44,371 nt of DNA from NCBI GenBank assembly GCA_023431215.1, contig JAEYXR010000071.1:1-44371 (forward strand), written 5' to 3'. Origin of the DNA: Bacillota bacterium. Its GTDB lineage: Bacteria; Bacillota; Clostridia; Oscillospirales; Ruminococcaceae. The number at the start of each line of letters is the position of its first letter. Position 1 is the first letter of the stretch. A model generated the notes under the pieces. It worked only from the letters and a program-made list of their open reading frames with translations, did not search any database and was not told the origin of the DNA. This document shows, piece by piece, positions 15,635 to 25,400 of the stretch. Both the position numbers and the translations under genes were made by a program.

Positions 15635-17923
15635 CTAAACCTCTGGCATAGGGATGTATTCTGCAGTGCCGCTGCCGTCCAGAGGGATACGCAGGATATC
15701 ATTTTCACCGTTTTCCCAGTAGACTCGTATGTACGCAGAGTCATTGAACACATAGAGTCCACCGTCTGCCAAATTGCCATACTGGCCTTGTGCCGGCAGT
15801 GTAGCCAAGGTTTTAGGAGGTATTTTTCCGTCCGGACTAATCAGTTGTAGTCTGATAATTTCATTTTCATCATCCATCTCGTGGGTTTTGACAATAATGT
15901 TACTCCCGTATACGTTAAAGCGGGTGCTTCTTTGAGCCACATCCCCGGGGAATGTCTGGCCAAAGGGGGTTTGATTGACTTCTTCTATCTCATTGGTCTC
16001 TAAATCCATACGCATAAGATAAAGAATCTTAGTATCATAATCTCTTCTTTCAAAATATAAGTGTTGATCCAGAATTAACTGACGGTACCAAAAGTCTTCA
16101 TTGCCACTTACCGTTTTTATAGTAGCAAAACGATTACCATCGGTATCGGATGTATAAATGCCATCAGATTCAATATAGTAGATACGGTCTTTATAAAAAT
16201 TCAGCATAAAGGTAGCTTCCATATTGCCATCCAGATTAATTTCTGCGTAGCCGGAGCCATCCAGATTGCATCTGCCAAAGGGAATAGCATTAAACGCAGT
16301 ACCGGGAGTCCCGGTGTATATCATATTATTGTAGATCCAGAAATAATAATAGACACTGTTGGTGGTGGCTACAACATTTAGGCTGCTGCCGTCACCATCA
16401 ATGCACATGATCTTTTTCACATTTTGGTCATTGACACTTGCACGGTTACTGGCAGAAAAATACAGCTTGCCGTTGTAGGCAGTAAGTCTGGTGATGTATG
16501 GTTCTTTGTAATCCTCTATGGTTTCAAGTAGCTCTGCCTGGGTGCAGTCTGCTTTCATACGGTAAATATTTTTCAGGTTTTTGCCTCCCGAATAATAAAT
16601 ATAGCCGTCCATTGCAGTCATAAATCCCTCGTTATTGACATTGGCCGTTTGATTATGCATGATTTCCTCAGAGGGCACGGGTTTGGGGTCTGGTGAGACC
16701 ACACCGGGGTAAGATGTGCTACCATTATATACTGGTGTTTTTGCAAAATCATTATCTTGCTTAGGAAGTACCGCTAAAATAATAACCGCCAAAGACACCA
16801 ATGCACCAACCATAAAGAGCTGCTTGCTATGGTTTAGTACATAAGCTTTGCAATTTTGAAGAACAGTAACAGTGGTATGAGACTCCTGTGGTGTCAAGGT
16901 GGTTTTGGGCAGAGATGATAGTTGGCCGTTTGCTTGAGCAGGTGCTGCAAGTTTCAGTAAATCAGACCTCAACTCTGCCGCAGTTTGGTAGCGGTTTACT
17001 GCGCGCAGAGCCAGTGCCTTACTCATTAGTTTATCAATACCCTTGGGTAAATTGGCGTGAAAGCTGCTTGGTGGCAGCAGCGTTTCCTGCTCTACTCTAT
17101 CCATGGCGGCGGCGGGCAGTTGGCCGGTAAGACAATAATAAAGGGTAGCACTAAAAGCATACAGGTCAGTCCAAGGGCCTTGGTTGCCGTGGCTCTGGTA
17201 TTGCTCTACGGGAGCAAAACCGGGCTTTAAAATGACAGAAAGGCTTTTAGACTGCTCCCGAAGCACTTGCCTGGCCGAGCCAAAATCCAGAAGTTTAGCA
17301 ACACCGCTTTTTGTAATATAAATATTATCGGGAGAAATATCTCGATGCAGAATATCTACGCTGTGAATAAGCACCAGAGCTTCTAAAATAGGCACCAAAA
17401 GAGAAACAGCTTCTTCATATCCAAGTGTGCCACCTTGCTGCTCCACATATTGGCGCAAATCGCAGCCCTCAAGATATTCCATAACAAAATATGCCGTTTC
17501 ATTTTCATAAAAAAACTTTTGAACACGAATAATATTGGGATGCCCGCTGAACCGGGCTATCATTTGGGCCTCTTCGTAAAATTTTTCTGATCCAAGGCGA
17601 AAACTTTCCTGTTTTTCGTCACCAGAGTAAGTCATAACCTGAGTATTACCGGGGATACGGTATGCCAGAGTATCGGGTAGGTACTCCTTGATGGCAACTC
17701 TGCTTTCTTCCTGCAGGTCATAGGCAAGGTAGGTTACACCAAATCCACCTCTGCCCAAAACTCCTCCCACAAGATAGCGACCAAGTAAAATAGTACCCTG
17801 TTCCAGGCAGCCCGCCATAGTTTGATATGAGTTTTCTGTGTAACCGCAGTGTAAGCATTTGTCGCTATGCTCCATTGGCAAAAAGCAACATGGACACATA
17901 TCCTTATCCTGTAATAAAGGCAT
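15635..17923 (-). CDS. Membrane Ser/Thr protein kinase with zinc-ribbon N-terminus and DUF5050-like outside domain
   Basis: A protein of 762 residues. ATG at 17923 is chosen because GGAGGTG lies 9 bp upstream. Residues 10-26 form a zinc ribbon (CPCC ... CLHC). The kinase domain is about 47-330: glycine loop GRGGFGVTY, K79 in VAIKEYL, HRDISPDN (193-200), DFGSARQ (213-219), APVEQYQ, and WTDLYAF. A transmembrane helix (369-387) leads to an outside region of about 370 residues with repeats like GYIYYSGG, GKLYFSAS, NMIYTG and DRIYYIESDGIYTSDTDG, as in DUF5050 beta-propeller-like modules. It has no PASTA repeats, unlike PrkC. It heads the operon, with FHA and PP2C genes behind it. Confidence 0.9.
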   Translation of the reverse strand: MPLLQDKDMCPCCFLPMEHSDKCLHCGYTENSYQTMAGCLEQGTILLGRYLVGGVLGRGGFGVTYLAYDLQEESRVAIKEYLPDTLAYRIPGNTQVMTYSGDEKQESFRLGSEKFYEEAQMIARFSGHPNIIRVQKFFYENETAYFVMEYLEGCDLRQYVEQQGGTLGYEEAVSLLVPILEALVLIHSVDILHRDISPDNIYITKSGVAKLLDFGSARQVLREQSKSLSVILKPGFAPVEQYQSHGNQGPWTDLYAFSATLYYCLTGQLPAAAMDRVEQETLLPPSSFHANLPKGIDKLMSKALALRAVNRYQTAAELRSDLLKLAAPAQANGQLSSLPKTTLTPQESHTTVTVLQNCKAYVLNHSKQLFMVGALVSLAVIILAVLPKQDNDFAKTPVYNGSTSYPGVVSPDPKPVPSEEIMHNQTANVNNEGFMTAMDGYIYYSGGKNLKNIYRMKADCTQAELLETIEDYKEPYITRLTAYNGKLYFSASNRASVNDQNVKKIMCIDGDGSSLNVVATTNSVYYYFWIYNNMIYTGTPGTAFNAIPFGRCNLDGSGYAEINLDGNMEATFMLNFYKDRIYYIESDGIYTSDTDGNRFATIKTVSGNEDFWYRQLILDQHLYFERRDYDTKILYLMRMDLETNEIEEVNQTPFGQTFPGDVAQRSTRFNVYGSNIIVKTHEMDDENEIIRLQLISPDGKIPPKTLATLPAQGQYGNLADGGLYVFNDSAYIRVYWENGENDILRIPLDGSGTAEYIPMPEV

Positions 17924-18050
17924 GAACAGTTTGCACCTCCGGTCAGAAGAATACATTTATTTCCAGTATAGCACAATGTGGGTCAAAATCAATAAAACTC
18001 TGAAGGATTGTAAGGTGGATTTTATCTGCTTGGAGGAACCAGCTATAAAA

Positions 18051-18077
18051 AACAAAAACCGCCCGTAAAGGCGGTTT
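18051..18077 (-). terminator. Terminator after rubrerythrin gene
   Basis: The stem AAACCGCC/GGCGGTTT with a 6-nt loop is followed on the minus strand by TTTTTGTTTTTT. It lies about 50 bp past the rubrerythrin stop. Confidence 0.85.
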
Positions 18078-18129
18078 ATGATAAAATAATGTGATTGCAA
18101 CTAAAGTATGCTAAAAAGAAATAATGCGA

Positions 18130-18681
18130 TTAATAATTATTGGCTTTTACCTCAAAATAGGCTCTGGGGTGCGAACAGACGGGACAATATTCTGGTGGCT
18201 GGGCCCCAATATGAATATGACCACAGTTGCGGCAGATCCATACGGTCTGGGCTCCTTTATTAAACACGGTAGAACTCTTAACGGCTTCCAAGAAGGTTTG
18301 AAAACGTTCTTCGTGCTCGTGCTCAATTTTAGCAACAGAATCAAACAAAAAGGCAATACGTTCAAAGCCCTCTTCCCGGGCTTCCTGTGCAAAATTGGCA
18401 TACATCTGAGTCCACTCGTAGTGCTCGCCGGCAGCGGCGTCTGCCAAATTTTCCGTTGTGGTGGGAATTTCTTCATTGTGCAGCAGTTTAAACCAAATTT
18501 TAGCATGTGCCTCTTCATTGGACGCAGTTATATCAAAAATATCACCGATTTGCTGGTAGCCTTCTTTGCGGGCCTGTGCGCCATAATAGGTATATTTGTT
18601 TCTTGCCTGAGACTCTCCGGCAAATGCAGCCATCAAATTTGCCTGTGTCTTGGTTCCCTCCAGGCTTTTGTTTTGTGCCAT
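18130..18681 (-). CDS. rbr: Rubrerythrin
   Basis: A 183-residue protein with an N-terminal ferritin-like four-helix domain bearing the diiron ligand pattern (AGESQARNKYTYYG near residue 20, SNEEAHAK near 50, EGFERIA and EHEHEERF near 110-125). A C-terminal rubredoxin domain has WICRNCGH and PEYCPVCSHP, which gives the Fe(Cys)4 site. It reduces peroxide to water in anaerobes. AAGGAGG lies 9 bp before ATG at 18681, which excludes the longer upstream frame. It lies 81 bp downstream of lexA on the same strand with no terminator between, so some read-through is likely. Confidence 0.95.
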   Translation of the reverse strand: MAQNKSLEGTKTQANLMAAFAGESQARNKYTYYGAQARKEGYQQIGDIFDITASNEEAHAKIWFKLLHNEEIPTTTENLADAAAGEHYEWTQMYANFAQEAREEGFERIAFLFDSVAKIEHEHEERFQTFLEAVKSSTVFNKGAQTVWICRNCGHIHIGAQPPEYCPVCSHPRAYFEVKANNY

Positions 18682-18762
18682 AACGGTATCCTCCTTGTAA
18701 GATAAAAGAAATGTTACAAGAAGTATTTCCCAAGGCACGGTAATTATCCGTAATTAAAAGGT

Positions 18763-19356
18763 TTAGTCAAATTCTCGATAAAGGGCAATCACCTTGCCTA
18801 AAATAGATACCTCATCGGCATAAATAGGCTCCATGGTATCATTTTCGGGCTGCAGGCGGTAATGCCCGTTTTCCTTATAAAAACGCTTGACAGTTGCTTC
18901 ATCTTCAATTAGGGCCACAACAATTTCACCATTGGATGCTGTTGGGGTTTTACGCACAATAATAATGTCGCCGTCCAAAATACCGGCATTAATCATACTG
19001 TCGCCCCGAACATGCAGCGCAAAAAGATCGGCAGCGGCCAAGGTGTCGGAGCGATAAGGAATATAGTCTTCAATTTGCTCCACTGCTAAAATGGGCATAC
19101 CGGCCGTAACCGTACCCAGAAGTGGAACCCGAAGACTACGGCTGCGGTCTTGGGGCAGGCGAATGGCCCGGTTAAGCTTATCACCCTTTTCAATAAGTCC
19201 ATTTTCCTGCAGCTCGGTAAGATATTTATGGGCAGTAGAGGTAGATTTAATACCCAGCTGACTGCAAATTTCACGTACAGATGGGGGGAAACCCTCCTCA
19301 ATACGTTCCTTGATGTATTCCAATACCTGTTGTGCTTTTTGACTGATTTCCGGCAT
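18763..19356 (-). CDS. lexA: SOS repressor LexA
   Basis: A 197-residue protein. The N-terminal winged helix is SVREICSQLGIKSTSTAHKYLTELQENGLI. The autocleavage bond is A85-G86 (GTVTAGMPI), and the serine-lysine dyad is S120 (RGDSM) and K157 (ATVKRF). RecA filaments trigger self-cleavage and release SOS genes. ATG at 19356 follows AAGAAGGAGG; the in-frame extension of 60 codons upstream lies in the leader and is not used. A promoter and palindrome at 19559-19597 suggest self-repression. The leader of about 195 nt is longer than needed and has no recognised structure. Confidence 0.96.
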   Translation of the reverse strand: MPEISQKAQQVLEYIKERIEEGFPPSVREICSQLGIKSTSTAHKYLTELQENGLIEKGDKLNRAIRLPQDRSRSLRVPLLGTVTAGMPILAVEQIEDYIPYRSDTLAAADLFALHVRGDSMINAGILDGDIIIVRKTPTASNGEIVVALIEDEATVKRFYKENGHYRLQPENDTMEPIYADEVSILGKVIALYREFD

Positions 19357-19558
19357 AAGTACCTCCTTCTTGGGCGAAAGATCATAATGCCTTGCCCTAA
19401 TATTATTTTTGCAATTTGTCCTCTGGCAGAAATAAATAGCGATAAAAATATTGTTTTGGGATAAATAAAAAAACAAATTTTTTAAAAGAACAGTGTAACA
19501 ACTACATAAAACTTTATAAAAAACGCAATGCAACAACGATGACCTATAGTTTGTACTT

Positions 19559-19587
19559 ATTATAGCACATACTATTTAAAAAAGCAA
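19559..19587 (-). promoter_or_regulatory. lexA promoter
   Basis: On the minus strand TTGCTT (19587 to 19582) and TATAAT (19564 to 19559) are 17 bp apart, a good sigma-A promoter. Its -35 touches the palindrome at 19586-19597. Confidence 0.7.
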
Positions 19588-19597
19588 ACATATGTTT
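19586..19597. promoter_or_regulatory. Candidate LexA operator
   Basis: AAACATATGTTT is a perfect 12-bp palindrome close to the Gram-positive SOS box core GAAC-N4-GTTC, with both outer G/C changed to A/T. Its position at the -35 of lexA fits self-repression. Confidence 0.5.
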
Positions 19598-19655
19598 TTC
19601 ACAAAAGGTTATTCGATTGTTCATAGCACATTAACAACTAAAAAGTGGCAGATGT

Positions 19656-19661
19656 TATAAT
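19656..19661 (+). promoter_or_regulatory. Extended -10 of the structured RNA
   Basis: TATAAT preceded by TGT (extended -10), with TTAACA 19 bp further upstream as a weak -35. Transcription would begin within a few bases of hairpin 1. Confidence 0.6.
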
Positions 19662-19664
19662 AAA

Positions 19665-19958
19665 ATTGTACCAAGGAAGAACACACACCTTCCGGTACAA
19701 TACTACCCTCCTCAAAAAACACACACCTCAAGCAGTGCAGCGGCAGGCTCAGGTCGGAGCTTTGCCGCTGTATTGTTGTAAAAGTAAAAAACAATGTGCA
19801 GGATGAGATACGCCCGGAGTACTTTCGTCCCAATGCACAAGCAAGCTTTAAACTGCAGGCTTTTCTTTTTTGGTGGAAAAGCGGCAGAAACAAAAGCTTG
19901 TTATATATAAAAACCGGCGCAAGGTTGATGGTAACATCTTTCTTGCGCCGGTTTTGTT
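19665..19958 (+). ncRNA. Structured non-coding RNA, class unknown
   Basis: About 290 nt with six hairpins and no credible ORF. An extended -10 (TGT-TATAAT, 19656-19661) puts the start at the first stem. HP1 19665-19701: ATTGTACC/GGTACAAT with inner GGAAG/CTTCC. HP2 19738-19770: CAGCGGCA/TGCCGCTG with inner GCTC/GAGC. HP3 19772-19795: ATTGTT/AACAAT. HP4 19796-19838: GTGCA and GGATGA paired with TCGTCC and TGCAC. HP5 19842-19900: CAAGCTTT, CTGC and GCTTTTC with their complements around small internal loops. HP6 is the terminator at 19911-19955. ACACACACC occurs twice (19681 and 19720 regions) and may pair with GGTG in the HP5 loop. Length and setting would allow a raiA-type RNA, but I cannot confirm any class. 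Confidence 0.7.
19911..19955. terminator. Bidirectional terminator with GUAA tetraloop
   Basis: The stem AAACCGGCGCAAG/CTTGCGCCGGTTT encloses an inner GATG-GTAA-CATC hairpin with a GNRA-type loop. T runs follow on both strands. It ends the structured RNA on the plus strand and the lipoprotein gene (stop at 20028) on the minus strand. Confidence 0.88.
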
Positions 19959-20027
19959 GTCATATAAAACACAGTAATAGCTCTGACTAAAAAAAAATGG
20001 TACGGCTGTGGCAAACCATTAGATATA

Positions 20028-21410
20028 TTAGCTGCGTACCGCTGAAATAAATTGGACAGAATCATCACTGTTTGTCTGTAATGCGTAGGTAAAGGTACGT
20101 TCTTTCTGATACTGGAGTGGGTCGGAATAGGCCGAAACCGATATGGTTACCGTATCATCTTCCTGTGGAGTGCTGCCCCAAAGCAGGTAGTTAACCTGAT
20201 AACCGCCTCTCCCAATAGTCATATAGGTGTTGGTGTCAGCATTATAAAAAGCTGTATCCACAGCACTAAAATCCTGAATACCAAATAACTTCTCGGCTTT
20301 TTCGGCCAGCTTTTTAGGAGAAACCCCCTCCATAGCTTCTTCAAAACTCATATCACTGACAAGGTCCGCAAGGCAGTATTCGGCAATTACTTCGCTGGGC
20401 AGGTCAGCAGTGGATTGAAACTCTATCAAACCAAAGAAGTTAATAAACTGCATGACCGATTCGCAGGCGGGGTCAGTACGCTCTTCGTAAGGAAGACGGC
20501 TGTAAGGCATTGGCTCAGCCGGTTTAAAATAATATACACTTACAAATTCGCTGTAGTCATAAAAGCCAACCTCCATGATAAAAGAGGTTTGGCCATCCGG
20601 CAAAATTCCAGCACCGTTGGATACATTTAGGTCAATGAGATAACGGCCGTAGCTGTCGGCTTCCTCCAGTGCCTGGGTAATAGAAGCCTCTGTTACAGAA
20701 ATTGCGGACCAGCCGTTGTAAATACCTTCGGGGGCGTTGGATAGCTTTTCCAGGGCAGCAGTGTCTCCGTTTTTCAGCGCTGCTAAAAAGTCGTCTGCAA
20801 CATCTCTCACGCTTGCGGTTTTTGGTAAAGTATCTTCATCAGAACCTTCACGTACCAATGTGCGGGCGGCATCCTTGCGGGGTGCATCCAGCCGCCAGCC
20901 TTTTGAGGTGTGTGTCATAGACATGTTACACTGGTAAAGAGAGCCGTCCAGGCTTTGCTCCTGAAAGGTAAAGGTGGCATAATTTTTACTTTCTTCAACC
21001 AGGGTAAGGGTGCCCTAAACTTCTTCAAAGCGAAGCATCTGCATATCACCCAGAGTGCTTTGATGCAGCTTTCCGTCAATGTCGGTAAATAAGTCATGGC
21101 CTGAGCCGTCGCTGAGGTTAAGATAACGCTGGATAATGCCTTCATCGTGATAGGTACCCTGCAGCTGCTTTTTTAGGTCGGAAAGTTTTTTATATTCTTT
21201 AGAGTTTACCGGCAAATAGCTCCCTCTAACAGGAGGGGTGGTATCGTCCAAAGGTAGTCCTCTGGAATAAAATGTATAATAAACCTCGTAGTCTTTGGCC
21301 AACAGGTCTTCAAAGATACTGGTAACATCGCCGGATTTGCCACAGGCTGCCAAGGAAAATGTCAGCACCACTGCCAGCAAAAGTGATAAGATAACTTTTG
21401 TCTGTTTCAT
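20028..21410 (-). pseudogene. Lipoprotein gene interrupted by one in-frame TAG
   Basis: ATG at 21410 follows AAGGAGG and starts a lipoprotein signal (VLTFSLAACGKSG). Codon 132 (21017-21015) is TAG. The same frame then continues without a stop for 328 codons to 20028, with no shift, giving 460 residues if read through. The 30 codons after the TAG (GTLTLVEESKNYATFTF and on) look like normal strand-forming protein sequence, and the ATG at 20924 has no good ribosome binding site. One base change from GAG or CAG would explain it. The family is not recognised; it has two or three beta-rich modules and is predicted to be outside the cell. It follows the sortase gene by 46 bp. Confidence 0.75.
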
Positions 21411-21456
21411 AGGCAAAGGTCCTCCTTTTGTCAGAATAGAATACCCAATTTGCTAA

Positions 21457-22143
21457 TTAAACACCTTGCTTTTCTACGGTATCCACCAATCTTCCCCAAA
21501 GAATCATACGGTGAGTGTAAGAGATGACAGGTGTACAGGTTACCAAAGTCAGCATATGGGTCTCCCCCTCCTGCAGCTGACATACCCAGGAATCTCCCGG
21601 CCCAACAATCTGGGTTTTGTAAATTTCATAGGTATATTGATTGTTGATATCTTCAATAATTACCTCATCGCCCGTCGATACCTTGTCCAAATGGCGAAAA
21701 GGGTGCATGCGCATGGCGTTGCGGTGGCCGGCAATTACGCAGTTGCCCTCCTGCCCGGGGTAGGCGGTGCCCGCCATATGCCCAACCCCATACATCAGCT
21801 CGTGTCCGGTGCCTTCCACAAGGTTTTCACTGATGCCCAGCTTTGGCAGCTTAAATGTACCCAGCTGGTTTAGCTGAATGTTGGGCAAAGGAGCCAGCAG
21901 GTCACCGTTTAGCGGCAAGCTGTCAGAGGGCACCAGCTGAGGCTGAATATCGGCAGGGTCAATGAGTACGGCGTTTTCTAAAGGCTCCGGGTCAGGCAGC
22001 TCTTGGGTGACCTCAAAGCCCATGCGCTGCCATACCAGCCTCCAGGGATAGCTGGTAGCCTCATAACCAATACCAATAACTGCAAGAACAAGTCCCAGGG
22101 CAATCAGTGTTCTGCTCAGATATTTACGGGTTTTTCGCTTCAT
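21457..22143 (-). CDS. Class D/E-like sortase
   Basis: A 228-residue protein with an N-terminal transmembrane helix (11-30) and a sortase fold at about 95-222. The catalytic residues are H140 (AGHRN), C203 (TLVTCTP) and R212 (THRMILWGR). Motifs TCTP and GHRN are those of class D/E enzymes, which cut an LPxTG-like signal and link surface proteins to the wall or to each other. GGGAGATGAG precedes the ATG. It lies upstream of the lipoprotein gene with 46 bp between. No LPxTG substrate is encoded in the window. Confidence 0.9.
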   Translation of the reverse strand: MKRKTRKYLSRTLIALGLVLAVIGIGYEATSYPWRLVWQRMGFEVTQELPDPEPLENAVLIDPADIQPQLVPSDSLPLNGDLLAPLPNIQLNQLGTFKLPKLGISENLVEGTGHELMYGVGHMAGTAYPGQEGNCVIAGHRNAMRMHPFRHLDKVSTGDEVIIEDINNQYTYEIYKTQIVGPGDSWVCQLQEGETHMLTLVTCTPVISYTHRMILWGRLVDTVEKQGV

Positions 22144-22319
22144 TTACTCATCTCCCACTTTATCGGCCAAGCTGTAAAAACGTGTTGTGCCCATACTATA
22201 AAAGAGGCAATGCAGGCTTATGTACAAATGGAATAGACTTAATTGTGGACGATTTGTATCTGTATGTGGCTGCACTTTATGTGACTGCCAAAGCCAAATA
22301 GGTTACCGGATACTGGGCT

Positions 22320-22358
22320 TTAATAAAAAGCGGTGTGATACACACCGCTTTTTATTAA
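22320..22358 (-). terminator. Terminator after the CinA-sortase gene
   Basis: A perfect 18-bp stem (TTAATAAAAAGCGGTGTG and its complement) with an ATA loop and A/T runs on both sides. It lies 43 bp past the stop at 22402. Confidence 0.92.
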
Positions 22359-22401
22359 TAACAGATTTTTCTGTTTGTGAAAAGTCAGCGGAGCTTAAGT
22401 C

Positions 22402-25400
22402 TTAGGTAGAGCTGCTGTTTTGAGAAGTAGAATCAGCGGAGGGTTCATTTGAGGAAGTGCCTCCGTCGGAGGAACTGCCGGAGCTGCTCCCAGAGGAGCT
22501 GCTGGAAGGTGGTGGTGCCTCGCTGGAGCTGCTGGAGGAAGAGGAGGAGGAACTGGAGGAAGAGGAGGAGATGGAAGAGCTGGAGCTTTGGGAAGAAGAA
22601 CTGGAGGAAGCAGCTTCTTTGTCTTTCATTAGCTTTTGAATTTGAGTCCAGCTGGAGCAGCTTGCAATTTCATCGGAGGTAAGTTTGCTCAGTGCATATG
22701 CCTCGTTCTTTTTAAAGTTTTCCTCCAGCTGCTTGCTGGTGGCGGCTGCAGTATCAATGCTGATAAACTTCATCTTATACCTGTCGGCAAGGAACGCATC
22801 CTTGGCAGCCTTTTCGGCAGCGGCGGCAGCATTGGCTTGCTCTACCTTGGTTTTAATTGCCGCCTGAAGAGCATCCCAGTTTTTGCAGGCCTTTATTTCA
22901 GCCTCGGTAAGTCCCACTGCAGTGGCCTGTGCCTTACGTTCATTTACCAAAACCTTTAAGTCAGACAAAGATTTTGAGCTTTCGCTGCTGTTAAGGTAAG
23001 GGGCATTGGCCGCAATAAAATCTGCCTTTTGGGCTGCCGTTTTATTGTCAATCACCTTTTTCAATGCATCCCAGTTTTTGCAGGCTTTAATTTCAGCTTC
23101 GGTTAGGCCGGCCTCGGCGGCAATTGCCTTACGTTCGGACACCAATGCTTTTAGCTCGGTGAGGGTTTTAGAGCTTTCGCTGCTGTTAAGATAAGGGGCA
23201 TTGGCCGCAACAAACTGGGTTTTCTCACCCTTGGTGGCAATGAGCTGCTGAATTTCTGCCCAGTCCTTTGCAGCGGCAATTTCAGCTTCGGTCAGGCCTG
23301 CATCCTGCGCCTGTTTCTTACGCTGTGCCATCAGCGACTGCTTTTGAGAATCACTCATAGAAGCAATTTCGGAAGCGGTGAGCCACTTGGCGTAAGACTG
23401 GGAAGCTGCTTTTTTCTCCTCAATGGCCTTGAGCACCTTGTCATAGGACCCCAGAGAATACAACTCAGAGCTGGTGAGATACTTAAGGGCTTCGTCCTTG
23501 CGTTCAGCAACAAGATTGATTCGTTTATTCAGGCTCAAACCTTGCTCGTCGGAATAAAGCAGCAGGGAAAAGTCTGTTTTACGTTCATCAATGAGATATA
23601 TTTTTTCTTTCAGATTTAAATAGCCGTCTTCTTGCTCGTCATAGGTTAAATACTTTTTGGCATCTGCCTGGCGTCTTTCGGCAATCAGCTTCTTTTCCTC
23701 GGCGGAAAGGTTGGCTTTTTCATCTTCGGTCAACCATTTTTCCAAAGCGGCGGCAGCTTCCTGTGCGGCCTGCTGTGCACGCTCGGCCTCCTGGTCTTTT
23801 GCCAGCTTGTCATACCATTCCTGAGGCATAACAGGGTTGGTGTTGATGGTGGCGCCTGCGGTATCCACTTGTGTGCTTTCACCATCGCGAACCTTGCGGG
23901 CAAATACAACAAAGCGGGCAATACGGTCGCCGGTGTTGCTCTTAAAGGTGTAGTCACAGGTAGAAAGGGTCAAAAGCTTGTCACCGGGTACCACATCTAC
24001 CTTGGTGTTAAGAATAGAACGCTCCCGAACTTTACCGACAAAGTCTTTCATCTCGGCATCTGTAGTGGGCTCAATAAAATTATGGTAGCTAAAATCGGGG
24101 TCATCCTTCTTGCAGACGACTACGCCAAAGATTTTATACTGGCCCTCATAATAGACGCTGTCATAAGAAATCAGCGGGTGCTCACGATAGTAGGCAAGAG
24201 ATTTGTAATTTAGCAGCTCACCAAACATCTGTCCGTCGTTCATATTATGGGCGTAAATAACGGTATTGGTGCTGGGTTCACGCTGGGCTACACGAAAGTC
24301 TACAAACGGAACACCGTGCTGGTTATCGGCCTTGCTGAAGTCCCGCCGCTCGTAAAACTCATTGTTGTCCGTTTGTACGACAACATAGTTTACCTTGGTG
24401 TTTTCAATTTTAATCCAGCCTGCCACATCCTGATTTTGTGCATAAAGAGATGCAAACTTGGCAAGGTAGCCTGCCGGATAGCCTTCTACTTCATCAGGGT
24501 CTACCTCTTTTTCAAACAAAGAGGTTAAATCTTCGTTCAGCTTTGCATTGGTATGAGATTCCATATAAACGCTGCCGATATAAACCAGGCAGCCAATAAA
24601 TACCACCACACACAGCGCTAAAACGCCAATCCTGATCCAGTCGTTTTTATCCAGCTTCCCGGCCCTAATCTTTTGAAAAAGATTCATAGTTTCAGTTTCC
24701 TTTTTCCGGACGGCAACTGCCGAGCCGGTGCTTCCTTTGCTTTTATTGGTTGGGAGTATTCCTGCCATAAAGCTTTGCTTTTGGCCTCCCGACGTAGTGG
24801 CTTCCTGGGGTGTCATGCCGCCCGGCATAACCTGAGGATAGTGCAGCCCGTACAGCCGGGCCATATTCATTGCCTGTAAAACCGCAAGGGAGCGCATATC
24901 CTCTTTGTCGCTGCCGGCATCCAGCTGCATGGTACGCACCCAGACGTGTTCTCCATCAGTGAGTGCAACATGAATGGTGCCGGGTTTGATTTTGCTGCGT
25001 GCACCACTTTTTTCTTCTAATGTGCCGGTAATAGCAAGGCCCAGCTTTGTCTGCCCCTGCTTACAAGCGCCCAGTGCCATGGCTGCTGCGGTTTGGCGGC
25101 TTACGCCCCCGCAGGAGGACAAAAACTTTTCAGAGATACCCAGTTTTTCGTGCTTTGCCTGATGATTGGCAGCAATTACAGCATATTGCACCAGACGTCC
25201 GGTGGGGTCTGCCTTTGTCAACAGTTGTGCCAGGTGTCCACCTGTACCGGATTCGGCTACTGCTATGGTCATATTGTGGCGTAACAACTCATCGCGGGCG
25301 GCACGCTCCATAGGCTGGTCGTTTTCGCTGTATAAGTACACACCCAAAAGGCGGCGAATCTGGTCTACCGCATCCTGGCAAATGGCTTCGGCTTCATTTT

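Noticed and set aside
18730..18750. PerR-like box before the rubrerythrin gene
   Set aside because: CGGTAATTATCCG is only partly symmetric; the inner positions do not pair, so it is not offered as an operator.
19621..19893. 90-codon minus-strand frame across the structured RNA
   Set aside because: The region is explained by stems and a plus-strand promoter. The frame has no start signal and a Cys/Phe-rich translation.
20028..20924. Separate gene starting at ATG 20924
   Set aside because: The frame runs on upstream to the TAG without a shift, protein-like sequence precedes the ATG, and no ribosome binding site is near. One interrupted gene is simpler.
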